Positions 18,444-27,378 of a stretch of 64,000 nucleotides of DNA are shown piece after piece. Under the pieces are notes generated by a model. It ran no database searches, had not been told where the DNA came from, and saw only the letters and a program-made list of their open reading frames with translations. Each line of letters opens with the position of its first letter. The first letter of the stretch is position 1. Source of the DNA: Vibrio splendidus (lineage in GTDB: Bacteria; Pseudomonadota; Gammaproteobacteria; Enterobacterales; Vibrionaceae); assembly GCF_024347615.1 (NCBI RefSeq), contig NZ_AP025508.1, positions 558,001 to 622,000 of the forward strand, given 5' to 3'. Made by a program: the position numbers and the translations under genes.

Positions 18444-19757
18444 GTGAAACAGAGTCTAAAACTAACAGATATAATGGCATTGGGCTTTATGCTTTTTGCG
18501 TTTTTCTTAGGTGCGGGTAACATCATCTTCCCACCTCTTGCTGGCCAATTAGCTGGTGACCACTTTCTTCCAGCGATGTCTGGTTTCCTGCTGACCGCCG
18601 TTGGTCTGCCGTTGATCACTATCGTCGCAGTTGCAGTGGCTGGTGGCTCTTGGGGTCATCTAACGAAAGATCTTCCAAAGCGAGCTGCAACTATCATGGC
18701 TGTGCTGATCTTTATCATCATCGGTCCTGCATTTGCTGCGCCACGTACCGGCCTTGTTGCTTATGAGATGGCGGTGAAACCGTTCTTCATCGATGCCTCT
18801 CAAGCTCACCTCACTCTTTTTTCGATTGCATTTTTTGTGGTAGCGATGTTCTTCTCATGGTCGCAAGGTAAGCTTATCGACGTAATCGGCAAGGTACTGA
18901 CACCTGCACTATTTGTTGGTTTGGTTGTACTGGCAGTTGCTGTGTTCGTTAACCCACAAGGCGACATTCTTGCGGCTCATGGTGAGTACATTACTCAGCC
19001 ACTGACCAAAGGTTTCCTTGAAGGCTACAACACCATGGATACGTTTGCTTCGTTGATGTTTGGTATGCTGATCGTTGATGCGATTCGCAGCAAGGGCATT
19101 ACTGATCGTGCAGCGACGACTAAGTACCTTATCAGCGCAGGTTGTATTGCCGCGGCTGGTCTAGCATTTGTTTACATCTCTTTGTTCTTCTTGGGCGCAA
19201 CAAGCGCAACAGTCGCAGCGGGTGCGGACAATGGCGGTGCTATCTTAAGCCTTTACGTTCAGTCACTGTTTGGCCCATCAGGTCAGCTAGTGCTTTCAGT
19301 GATCGTATTACTGGCGTGTCTAACAACGGCGATTGGCCTTGTTTCAGCATGTTCTGATTACTTCAGCTCGCTAACGCCTTTGTCTTACAAGACTTGGGTA
19401 ATCATCAACGGTGTAGCTTGTGCAACCGTAGCGAACGTTGGCCTTTCTCAACTGATTTCTCTGTCTGTTCCAGTACTGTTTGCATTGTATCCAGTCGCTA
19501 TCGCGTTGGTTGCTCTGACGTTCTTGCGTAGCCGTTTCCCTAATCCAAAAGCCGCTTACCGTGTGGTTGTATTAGTGTCTCTACTGTTTGCTCTTATTGA
19601 TGGCGCTAAAGTAGCGGGTGTCGATGTGTCTGCACTTAAGATGCTGCCATTGTTCGAGATCGGTATGGGTTGGTTACTTCCAACTGCTGCAGCAATCATC
19701 TGCATGTTCTTTGTTGGTAAAGCAACAGAACAAGAGATGGCTGAAGAGACCGTTTAA
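18444..19757 (+). CDS. brnQ: Branched-chain amino acid:Na+ symporter BrnQ
   Basis: The 437-residue LIVCS-family carrier has about twelve membrane segments. Its N-terminal signature (ALGFMLFAFFLGAGNIIFPPLAGQLAG) and GPAFAAPRTGLVAYE segment are characteristic. It imports leucine, isoleucine and valine with a cation. The start codon is GTG with AAGGA upstream. A hairpin terminator follows. Confidence 0.95.
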   Translation: MKQSLKLTDIMALGFMLFAFFLGAGNIIFPPLAGQLAGDHFLPAMSGFLLTAVGLPLITIVAVAVAGGSWGHLTKDLPKRAATIMAVLIFIIIGPAFAAPRTGLVAYEMAVKPFFIDASQAHLTLFSIAFFVVAMFFSWSQGKLIDVIGKVLTPALFVGLVVLAVAVFVNPQGDILAAHGEYITQPLTKGFLEGYNTMDTFASLMFGMLIVDAIRSKGITDRAATTKYLISAGCIAAAGLAFVYISLFFLGATSATVAAGADNGGAILSLYVQSLFGPSGQLVLSVIVLLACLTTAIGLVSACSDYFSSLTPLSYKTWVIINGVACATVANVGLSQLISLSVPVLFALYPVAIALVALTFLRSRFPNPKAAYRVVVLVSLLFALIDGAKVAGVDVSALKMLPLFEIGMGWLLPTAAAIICMFFVGKATEQEMAEETV

Positions 19758-19798
19758 TCTTCCGTTGAGATTAGATTGTCCTTCGAGATGAAATAGAA

Positions 19799-19832
19799 AA
19801 GGCCTCATTACTTCGCAGTAATGAGGCCTTAT
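19799..19832 (+). terminator. Terminator of brnQ
   Basis: A 12-bp stem (19801-19812 with 19817-19828) with a TCGC loop, preceded by an A run and followed by a short T-rich stretch. Confidence 0.85.
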
Positions 19833-19869
19833 TGTATCTAATCGATGATGTTCTTTCTGCCTGAAGCTT

Positions 19870-19897
19870 TTAGTTCTTAGCCCTTAGCTCTTAGTTC
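19870..19897. repeat. 7-bp tandem repeat between brnQ and fldB
   Basis: Four heptamers TTAGTTC, TTAGCCC, TTAGCTC and TTAGTTC run in tandem, 22 bp from the fldB stop. Confidence 0.8.
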
Positions 19898-19918
19898 TGA
19901 ACTCTAAGGAAGCAGAAC

Positions 19919-20440
19919 TTATAGCTTTTCGCTGTACTCGACGAGGACTTGTTCAACCCAAGTTGCGATACGTTCGTCGCTGAGTTCGTACTGTGAATCT
20001 TCATCGAGAGCCAAACCAACAAACTGAGACTTGTCTTCTGTTAATGCTTTAGATGCTTCGAATTCGTAGCTGTCATCGTTTGGCCAGAAGCCGACAAACT
20101 CAGCGCCTGCGGTTTTCAATTCATCATGCAATAGACCCATCGCATCTAGGAACCATTCACCGTAGCCCTCTTGGTCACCTAGACCAAACAGAGCAACCAC
20201 CTTACCTTTCATTGGCGTTGTTGCGATGTCTTCCCACAACTCATTCCAGTCTTCTTGAATTTCACCGAAATCCCACGTTGAGATACCAAGCAGTAAAAGG
20301 TCGTAGTCCGCCATAAAAGAAAGAGGGGTTTCTTTCACGTTATGGATATCAACTAGGTCTTCACCAATAATGCCGCGAATTTTCTCTGCTGCCATTTCGG
20401 TATAGCAGGTGGTTGAGCCGTAAAATAATCCAATTTTCAT
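19919..20440 (-). CDS. fldB: Flavodoxin FldB
   Basis: The 173-residue protein has the FMN phosphate loop [12 protein letters not shown] and flavodoxin segments [14 protein letters not shown] and [15 protein letters not shown]. It carries electrons in low-potential reactions. It is divergent from xerD, as in E. coli, which supports FldB over FldA. Confidence 0.95.
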   Translation of the reverse strand: MKIGLFYGSTTCYTEMAAEKIRGIIGEDLVDIHNVKETPLSFMADYDLLLLGISTWDFGEIQEDWNELWEDIATTPMKGKVVALFGLGDQEGYGEWFLDAMGLLHDELKTAGAEFVGFWPNDDSYEFEASKALTEDKSQFVGLALDEDSQYELSDERIATWVEQVLVEYSEKL

Positions 20441-20590
20441 AGCAAACGTTCGATTTTAATTTCAGATGGCGAATTCTAACCATAAATCGACTTCGATTGC
20501 AGCGATTATCCGCTCAAGTCGTAATTTTTATGGCATTCATATTTGCTCTGACATACTCTCAAAATAGTTTCCAATATTGTGAGTAACACT

Positions 20591-21505
20591 ATGCAGTCGC
20601 CTCAAGGGCAGAGCGCAGACCACGGTCTCGTTGAGCAGTTTTTAGATGCTATGTGGATGGAGAGGGGGTTATCGGAGAATACGCTTGTCTCATATCGTAC
20701 CGACTTGTCCAAGCTTCTAACGTGGATGGAAAAGAACAATTACCGCCTCGACTTTATTAGCCTTTCAGGGCTACAGGATTATCAAGGCTGGTTAGCCGAC
20801 GCCGATTTTAAGCAGACTTCCCGTGCTCGCATGTTGTCGGCGATTCGTCGCTTGTTCCAATACTTGCACCGCGAGAAAGTGAGAGGCGATGATCCGAGTG
20901 CATTGTTGATCAGCCCTAAGCTGCCACAGCGCTTGCCAAAAGATTTGAGTGAAGAGCAAGTTAATGCACTGCTAGAGGCTCCTGATCCCAATGACCCTAT
21001 TGAGCTTCGCGATAAAGCGATGCTTGAGTTATTATATGCAACTGGTCTTCGTGTGACCGAGTTAGTCAGTTTGACGATGGAAAATATCAGCCTAAGACAA
21101 GGCGTGGTGCGTGTTATTGGTAAAGGCGGTAAAGAGCGCTTGGTGCCAATGGGCGAAAATGCCGTGGACTGGATTGAGACTTTTATTGAACAAGGTCGGC
21201 CACAACTGCTCGGCGAAAACAGTTCTGATGTGGTTTTTCCGAGTAAACGCGCCAAGCAAATGACCCGTCAGACGTTCTGGTATCGTATTAAGCATTACTC
21301 GGTTGTTGCTGGTATAGACACAGAGCTATTGTCACCACACGTGTTAAGACACGCTTTTGCGACTCATTTACTGAACTATGGCGCAGATCTCAGGGTCGTA
21401 CAGATGTTGCTTGGGCATAGTGACTTATCGACAACCCAAATTTATACTCACGTGGCGACCGAAAGGCTGAAGCAAATTCACGCGCAGCATCACCCACGTG
21501 CTTAA
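20591..21505 (+). CDS. xerD: Site-specific tyrosine recombinase XerD
   Basis: About 304 residues from ATG 20591 (a GTG at 20579 would add four). The N-terminal SAM-like domain (about 10-100) and catalytic domain carry the conserved Arg (GLRVTEL), Lys (GKGGKER), H-x-x-R (HVLRHAFATHLL), His (LGHSDLSTTQ) and nucleophile Tyr (IYTH). With XerC it resolves chromosome dimers at dif. It heads the xerD-dsbC-recJ group. Confidence 0.97.
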   Translation: MQSPQGQSADHGLVEQFLDAMWMERGLSENTLVSYRTDLSKLLTWMEKNNYRLDFISLSGLQDYQGWLADADFKQTSRARMLSAIRRLFQYLHREKVRGDDPSALLISPKLPQRLPKDLSEEQVNALLEAPDPNDPIELRDKAMLELLYATGLRVTELVSLTMENISLRQGVVRVIGKGGKERLVPMGENAVDWIETFIEQGRPQLLGENSSDVVFPSKRAKQMTRQTFWYRIKHYSVVAGIDTELLSPHVLRHAFATHLLNYGADLRVVQMLLGHSDLSTTQIYTHVATERLKQIHAQHHPRA

Positions 21506-21531
21506 ACCCATTTATTTTTAAGGTGAACTTA

Positions 21532-22311
21532 ATGAGCGTATTACGCCGTCTTCCTCTATTAGTGCTTCCTCTCATGATTACTGCATGTAATGCATCAGAA
21601 GCGAAAGTAGAACAAACATCAACAGCCGTAGAAGTTGCTCCAGCTCAAGTTATTGATACAGCAGCGTTAACTAAGCGTTTTGAAAAAATCGGTATCAAGG
21701 TAGAGAAGATTGTTCCTTCAGACATTGATGGCCTATTAGAGATTCAAACTAACAGTGGCATTATCTTTTCTTCTCCAGAGGGCGATCACTTTCTAGCCGG
21801 CACTCTTTACTCTCTGGATGATAACGGCAAATTCAGTGACGTTTTGGCTGAGCGTCAAGCTCCACTTAATGCTGAAAAGGTCGCGGCGATGTCGGATACG
21901 GTTATCGAATATAAAGCCGATAACGAAAAGTATGTTGTGACGGTATTTACTGACATTACCTGTGGCTACTGTGTTCGTCTGCACAGCCAAATGCAAGGCT
22001 ATAACGATCTAGGTATTACCGTTCGTTACATGGCTTACCCACGCCAAGGTGCGACAGGACAAGTTGCCGATCAAATGGCGGCAATCTGGGCTTCAGATGA
22101 TCCAAAAACAGCCATGCACGATGCTAAAGTAAACCGTCAAATGCCAGCGTCTGGTAAAGACCTAGCAGAGCAGAAACAGATCATCGCCAAACAATACCAA
22201 TTGGGTCGTGAGCTTGGCATCAATGGCACACCTGCTATCGTACTAGCAAGCGGTGAGTTGGTGAGTGGTTACTTACCGCCAGCACAACTTCTTCAACGTT
22301 TAGAGCAATAA
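21532..22311 (+). CDS. dsbC: Thiol:disulfide interchange protein DsbC
   Basis: The 259-residue protein has a signal sequence, an N-terminal dimerisation domain and a thioredoxin fold with the CGYC active site (FTDITCGYCVRLH). DsbC isomerises wrong disulfides in periplasmic proteins. The cis-Pro segment GINGTPAIVLASGE is intact. The signal ends in ITAC-N, a plausible lipobox, so this copy may be membrane-anchored. The start is ATG 21532 with AAGGTG upstream. Confidence 0.95.
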   Translation: MSVLRRLPLLVLPLMITACNASEAKVEQTSTAVEVAPAQVIDTAALTKRFEKIGIKVEKIVPSDIDGLLEIQTNSGIIFSSPEGDHFLAGTLYSLDDNGKFSDVLAERQAPLNAEKVAAMSDTVIEYKADNEKYVVTVFTDITCGYCVRLHSQMQGYNDLGITVRYMAYPRQGATGQVADQMAAIWASDDPKTAMHDAKVNRQMPASGKDLAEQKQIIAKQYQLGRELGINGTPAIVLASGELVSGYLPPAQLLQRLEQ

Positions 22312-22361
22312 TATCGTTTCTGTATTGCCAATTTATCCCCCATGTTTTTGATTTAAGGAGT

Positions 22362-22388
22362 GGCCTGATTAATATCAGGCCCATTTTT
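22362..22388 (+). terminator. Hairpin with T-run between the recJ ribosome site and recJ start
   Basis: GGCCTGAT (22362-22369) pairs with ATCAGGCC (22374-22381) around a TAAT loop, followed by CA and five T residues. It looks like a terminator for xerD-dsbC, but it lies between AAGGAG (22355-22360) and the recJ ATG (22391). Confidence 0.75.
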
Positions 22389-22390
22389 AT

Positions 22391-24127
22391 ATGATAGAGA
22401 TCCAACGCCGTCCTGAGGTCGACACTTCAGTCTTACCTGCTCACTTACCTGACTTGTTAAAGCGCATTTATGTGAGTCGCGGAATCGACAGTGCTGACCA
22501 ACTAGAGACAGCAGCGAAAGGCTTGCACTCTTATCAAAAACTGGGTGGCATTGATGCTGCGGTTGAATTGTTGTTCAAAGCCATTCAGCAGCAAAAACGC
22601 ATCATCATTGTTGGTGACTTTGATGCCGATGGCGCAACCAGTTCGGCGTTGTCTGTACTTGCTCTGCGTATGTTGGGCAGCTCTAACGTTGATTATCTAG
22701 TACCAAACCGTTTTGAAGATGGTTATGGCTTGAGCCCTGAGGTTGTCGAACAGGCGATCGAACTTGGTGCTGAAGTGATCATGACCGTGGACAACGGTGT
22801 CTCTTCGATTGACGGTGTCCGTTTCGCTAAAGAGAAAGGGCTAGACGTTCTGGTTACTGATCATCACTTACCGGGCAATGAACTGCCAATCGCCGATGCG
22901 ATGGTCAATCCGAACCTAGAAAGCTGTGCATTTCCTTCAAAAGCGCTAGCGGGTGTTGGCGTCGCCTTTTATCTGATGATGGCGTTGTGTGTTCACATGC
23001 GTAAGTTGGGCTGGTTTGCTCAACACGGTATGACAGAGCCCAAGTTGATGGAACTGATTGACCTAGTGGCACTGGGTACTGTTGCGGATGTGGTTCCACT
23101 TGATGAAAATAACCGAATCTTGGTGCACCAAGGGCTACAACGCATTCGTGCGGGCAAAGCTCGTCCGGGTATTCAAGCCTTGATTGAAATTGCTAAGCGA
23201 GATGCTAAGCGATTAGTTGCCTCCGATTTTGGTTTTGCGCTTGGTCCACGTATCAATGCGGCTGGCCGATTGGATGACATGTCTTTTGGTGTTGAGCTGC
23301 TAATGAGTAACAACATTCATGCCGCGCGTCGAATGGCCAGCGAGTTAGATGGCTTGAACCAAACACGTAAAGAGATCGAAGAGGGCATGAAACAAGAAGC
23401 GATGGCTTTTTGTGAGCGCCTTGAATTTGGTAAAGACGATTTGCCTTCTGGTTTGGCGCTGTTTCAACGTGATTGGCACCAAGGCGTCATCGGTATTCTC
23501 GCTTCGCGTATCAAAGACAAATATCACCGCCCAGTGATCGCATTTGCTGATGGTGGTGAAGGCAGCATCAAGGGTTCATGTCGTTCGATTCCAGGTTTGC
23601 ACATGCGCGATGCGCTAGACAGAATCGATACTCAAAACCCTGGCTTGATCTTGAAGTTTGGTGGTCACGCAATGGCGGCTGGCTTAACCATTATGGAAAA
23701 AGACTTCGAGCGATTCAGCAAGATGTTTGATGACGTTGTGCGTAAAGAACTCGGTGAGACGGCACTTAAGGGCATTATCTTGTCTGATGGTGAACTGTTA
23801 CCTGAAGAGTTCTCAATGCATACCGCTGAGACGTTGCGTTCAGGTGGTCCGTGGGGCCAAGCTTTCCCAGAACCCATCTTTGATGGTGAGTTTAAAGTGC
23901 TGCATCAAAAACTGGTAGGTGAAAAACACCTTAAATTGATGCTAGAACCTCTATACAAAGGCCACCCAACCAATGTGATGATTGATGGTATTGCTTTCAA
24001 TGTTGATTTACGTCGTTGGCCTGATGCGTCAGTGAAAACGGTTCATCTTGCATTTAAGCTGGATATCAACGAGTTTCGTGGCAACCAATCGTTGCAGTTG
24101 ATGGTTGACCATATTGAAGCCAAATAG
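22391..24127 (+). CDS. recJ: Single-stranded-DNA exonuclease RecJ
   Basis: The DHH-family 5'-3' exonuclease has 578 residues (E. coli 577). The metal-binding motifs GDFDADGATS, DNG, TDHH and GLGTVADVVPL-like segments are present, with the DHHA1 segment (FGGHAMAAGL) towards the C-terminus. It works in recombination and mismatch repair. N-terminal alignment supports this start, although the only ribosome site lies 30 bases upstream beyond a hairpin. The last codons are tandemly duplicated past the stop. Confidence 0.97.
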   Translation: MIEIQRRPEVDTSVLPAHLPDLLKRIYVSRGIDSADQLETAAKGLHSYQKLGGIDAAVELLFKAIQQQKRIIIVGDFDADGATSSALSVLALRMLGSSNVDYLVPNRFEDGYGLSPEVVEQAIELGAEVIMTVDNGVSSIDGVRFAKEKGLDVLVTDHHLPGNELPIADAMVNPNLESCAFPSKALAGVGVAFYLMMALCVHMRKLGWFAQHGMTEPKLMELIDLVALGTVADVVPLDENNRILVHQGLQRIRAGKARPGIQALIEIAKRDAKRLVASDFGFALGPRINAAGRLDDMSFGVELLMSNNIHAARRMASELDGLNQTRKEIEEGMKQEAMAFCERLEFGKDDLPSGLALFQRDWHQGVIGILASRIKDKYHRPVIAFADGGEGSIKGSCRSIPGLHMRDALDRIDTQNPGLILKFGGHAMAAGLTIMEKDFERFSKMFDDVVRKELGETALKGIILSDGELLPEEFSMHTAETLRSGGPWGQAFPEPIFDGEFKVLHQKLVGEKHLKLMLEPLYKGHPTNVMIDGIAFNVDLRRWPDASVKTVHLAFKLDINEFRGNQSLQLMVDHIEAK

Positions 24128-24141
24128 TTGAAGCCAAATAG
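24114..24141 (+). repeat. 14-bp tandem duplication spanning the recJ stop codon
   Basis: TTGAAGCCAAATAG occurs perfectly twice (24114-24127, 24128-24141). The recJ stop TAG is the end of the first copy. Confidence 0.95.
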
Positions 24142-24186
24142 CGTTATCGTTCACTGAATGATGTTCATCATTTAGCCCCAAATTCA

Positions 24187-24217
24187 ACAAGCTCTGTTCA
24201 AAAACAGGGCTTGTTTT
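24187..24217 (+). terminator. Terminator of recJ
   Basis: ACAAGCTCTGTT (24187-24198) pairs with AACAGGGCTTGT (24203-24214), with a G-T pair, followed by a T-rich run. Confidence 0.8.
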
Positions 24218-24378
24218 CTTTCTTTCCCTTACAAATTTCACGTGTTTTTTCTGTCTGTCAATTTTATATTCCATTAAGTTGTTGAATCTTGGCTTTCCGC
24301 TCTAAAAAATTCTGTATCTCCGTCACACTTTTGAGTACAATTCTTCGGTTAAATTCTACTCATAAATGATGAGCTAAA

Positions 24379-25477
24379 ATGTTTGAAATCAATCCTATTA
24401 AAAACCGTCTGCAGGATGTGTCTGAACGCACAAATATCCTGAGGGGGTATCTTTGACTATGACGCTAGAAAAGAGCGTCTAGAAGAAGTAAACGCAGAAT
24501 TAGAACAACCGGATGTATGGAACGAACCTGAGCGTGCTCAAGCGCTAGGTAAAGAACGTTCTGCATTGGAAGCAGTAGTAGAAACGATCGACCAACTTGA
24601 CCAAGGTGTTGAGGATGTTGAGGGTCTATTAGAGCTTGCGGTTGAAGAAGAAGACCAAGAAACGTTTGACGAAATCGAACCTGAATTAGCAGAGCTAGAA
24701 GCTAAGCTAGAAAAACTGGAATTCCGTCGTATGTTTGCTGGCGATCACGACGCATCAGATTGCTACATCGATTTACAGTCAGGCTCGGGCGGTACAGAAG
24801 CTCAAGATTGGACTTCAATGATGTTGCGTATGTACTTACGTTGGGCAGATTCGAAAGGCTTCAAGACCGAAGTGATCGAAGTGTCTGATGGTGATGTTGC
24901 TGGCCTTAAAGGCGCAACGGTACGTATTTCTGGTGAATACGCTTATGGTTGGTTACGTACAGAGACAGGTGTTCACCGTCTAGTTCGTAAGTCACCATTT
25001 GATTCAAGTGGCCGTCGTCATACTTCATTTGCATCTGCGTTTATCTACCCAGAGATTGATGACAACATTACGATCGATATTAATCCTTCTGACTTACGTA
25101 TTGACGTATACCGTGCCTCTGGTGCTGGTGGTCAACACGTAAACACCACGGAATCGGCGGTACGTATTACTCACGTTCCAACCAACACCGTGGTTCAATG
25201 TCAGAATGACCGTTCGCAGCATAAGAACAAAGACCAAGCGATGAAGCAGCTACGTGCTAAGCTTTTTGAACTTGAGATTCAAAAACAAAATGCTGAAAAA
25301 CAAGCGAGCGAAGAAACGAAATCAGACATCGGTTGGGGCAGTCAAATCCGCTCTTACGTACTGGATGATTCTCGTATCAAAGATTTGCGCACCGGCATCG
25401 AAAATCGCAATACTCAAGCGGTTCTTGACGGTGACTTAGACAAGTTTATTGAAGCTAGCCTGAAATCAGGTCTGTAA
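24379..25477 (+). CDS. prfB: Peptide chain release factor 2 with programmed +1 frameshift
   Basis: Translation starts at ATG 24379, reads 25 codons to CTT (24451-24453), meets in-frame TGA (24454-24456), and shifts +1 to continue at GAC 24455, giving 365 residues, the same as E. coli RF2. The frameshift signal is complete: AGGGGG (24442-24447), then CTT-TGA-C. The product has the SPF stop-recognition tripeptide and the GGQ catalytic motif ([16 protein letters not shown]). RF2 releases peptides at TGA and TAA and controls its own level through this shift. A single-frame call would lose the N-terminus. Confidence 0.97.
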
Positions 25478-25508
25478 GCTTTACCAACTATTAAGCTTTA
25501 CCAATAAT
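25475..25508 (+). repeat. 17-bp tandem repeat starting at the prfB stop codon
   Basis: TAAGCTTTACCAACTAT (25475-25491) is followed by TAAGCTTTACCAATAAT (25492-25508), two mismatches in 17. The first TAA is the prfB stop. Confidence 0.9.
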
Positions 25509-25575
25509 ATTGGTAAAAATGCCTATATTTTCAAAAATATAGCTGTCCAAATTATAAAAGCAAGGTACATCTCTA

Positions 25576-27108
25576 ATGACTGATGCTGTTCAAAACGAAA
25601 ACGCACAAGAAGCTTCTTCACCTGAAGAGAACAAACTAATCGCTGAACGCCGTAGCAAGCTGGATCACATCCGCTTGAACTGCAAAGCGAACGGTCACCC
25701 AAATGATTTCCGTCGCGAGCACCTAGCTGGCGATCTTCAAGCGGAATTCGGTGAGAAGACTAAGGAAGAGCTAGAAGAGCTTAACCACATCGTTGCGATC
25801 GCTGGTCGTGTTATGGCGAAGCGTGGTCCATTCCTTGCGATTCAAGAAACTTCTGGTCGTATCCAAGCATACGCAGCGAAAGACGTACAAAAAGTACTGA
25901 AAGAGAAGTACCAAGGCCTAGATATCGGTGACATCATCGGTGTTAAAGGTGCGCTTCACAAATCTGGTAAAGGCGACCTTTACGTGAACATGGAAGAGTT
26001 TGAACTGCTAACTAAAGCACTTCGTCCTCTACCAGAGAAGTTCCACGGTCTAACTGACCAAGAGATGCGTTACCGTCAGCGTTACGTTGACCTAATCGTG
26101 AACGAAGACTCTCGTAACACATTCATCGTGCGTTCTAAGCTTGTGTCTTCAATCCGTAACTTCATGAGCTCAAAAGGCTACCTAGAAGTTGAAACGCCAA
26201 TGATGCACGTGATCCCAGGCGGTGCTACAGCACGTCCATTCATCACTCATCACAACGCATTAGACATCGACATGTACCTACGTGTTGCACCTGAGCTTTA
26301 CCTTAAGCGTCTAGTGGTTGGTGGTTTTGACCGTGTATTCGAGATCAACCGTAACTTCCGTAACGAAGGTCTTTCTCCACGTCACAACCCAGAATTCACA
26401 ATGATGGAATTCTACCAAGCGTACTCTGACTACAAAGATCTAATGGATCTAACGGAAGAGATGCTTAGCACAGCAGCGATGGACGTTCTTGGTTCTACTT
26501 CTATGCCTTACGGTGACGAAACGGTTGAGTTCGGTGGCACTTACGCTCGCATGAGCATGTTCGATGCAATCAAACACTACACGCCTGAAAATGCAAACAT
26601 TCAAGCTCTGACTGAAGATGATCTTCAGAACAGAGAATTGATGGTTAAAATTGCAGAAGAAGTGGGTCTGTACGTTGAGAAATTCTGGACTTGTGGTCAG
26701 CTTCTTGAAGAGATCTTTGGTGAAACGGCTGAGCCTCAGCTAATTCAACCAACATTCATCACGGGTTACCCAGCGGACATCTCTCCATTGGCTCGTCGTA
26801 GCGACAGCAACCCATTCTTCACAGATCGCTTTGAGTTCTTCATCGGTGGCCGTGAAGTAGCGAATGGTTTCTCTGAGCTTAACGATGCACAAGACCAAGA
26901 TGAGCGTTTTAAAGCGCAAGTTAACGCAAAAGACGCGGGTGATGACGAAGCGATGTACTACGATGCAGACTACATTACTGCACTAGAGCACGGCTTACCG
27001 CCAACAGCGGGTCAAGGTATTGGTATTGATCGTCTAGCGATGCTATTTACAAATACGCACACAATCCGTGACGTGATCTTGTTCCCGGCAATGCGTCCAC
27101 AAGCGTAA
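25576..27108 (+). CDS. lysS: Lysyl-tRNA synthetase (class II)
   Basis: The 510-residue enzyme has an OB-fold anticodon domain (about 60-150) and a class II core with motif 2 ([29 protein letters not shown]) and motif 3 ([13 protein letters not shown]). It attaches lysine to tRNA-Lys. It follows prfB by about 100 bp, the usual gamma-proteobacterial pairing, and ends in a strong terminator. Confidence 0.98.
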   Translation: MTDAVQNENAQEASSPEENKLIAERRSKLDHIRLNCKANGHPNDFRREHLAGDLQAEFGEKTKEELEELNHIVAIAGRVMAKRGPFLAIQETSGRIQAYAAKDVQKVLKEKYQGLDIGDIIGVKGALHKSGKGDLYVNMEEFELLTKALRPLPEKFHGLTDQEMRYRQRYVDLIVNEDSRNTFIVRSKLVSSIRNFMSSKGYLEVETPMMHVIPGGATARPFITHHNALDIDMYLRVAPELYLKRLVVGGFDRVFEINRNFRNEGLSPRHNPEFTMMEFYQAYSDYKDLMDLTEEMLSTAAMDVLGSTSMPYGDETVEFGGTYARMSMFDAIKHYTPENANIQALTEDDLQNRELMVKIAEEVGLYVEKFWTCGQLLEEIFGETAEPQLIQPTFITGYPADISPLARRSDSNPFFTDRFEFFIGGREVANGFSELNDAQDQDERFKAQVNAKDAGDDEAMYYDADYITALEHGLPPTAGQGIGIDRLAMLFTNTHTIRDVILFPAMRPQA

Positions 27109-27142
27109 TACTCGCTTATGGGATGTAACAGCCCATCTGATT

Positions 27143-27170
27143 AAAAAGCCACCTTCGGGTGGCTTTTTCT
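27143..27170 (+). terminator. Terminator of lysS
   Basis: An 11-bp stem (27143-27153 with 27158-27168) with a TTCG loop, A5 before and T5 after. Confidence 0.93.
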
Positions 27171-27378
27171 GTTTTTAGGCTGCAAAACCTAGCCTGTACC
27201 GCACTCTTGATTCGAAAAACCATTATTTCTGACATAGTCTTACTATTGAGACATAAAATCTAAGATAGTCTCACTACTATACGTCCTGCGCTGAATACGA
27301 TCTCGTGGCATTTTGTCGAACGATGAAGCAGTGACTCGTATTAGCTTGATTTAAATAAAAATAGAATAAGGAAGAAGG

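Noticed and set aside
24379..24456. Broken prfB with a premature stop
   Set aside because: The AGGGGG, CTT, TGA, C arrangement is the conserved programmed +1 frameshift of RF2.
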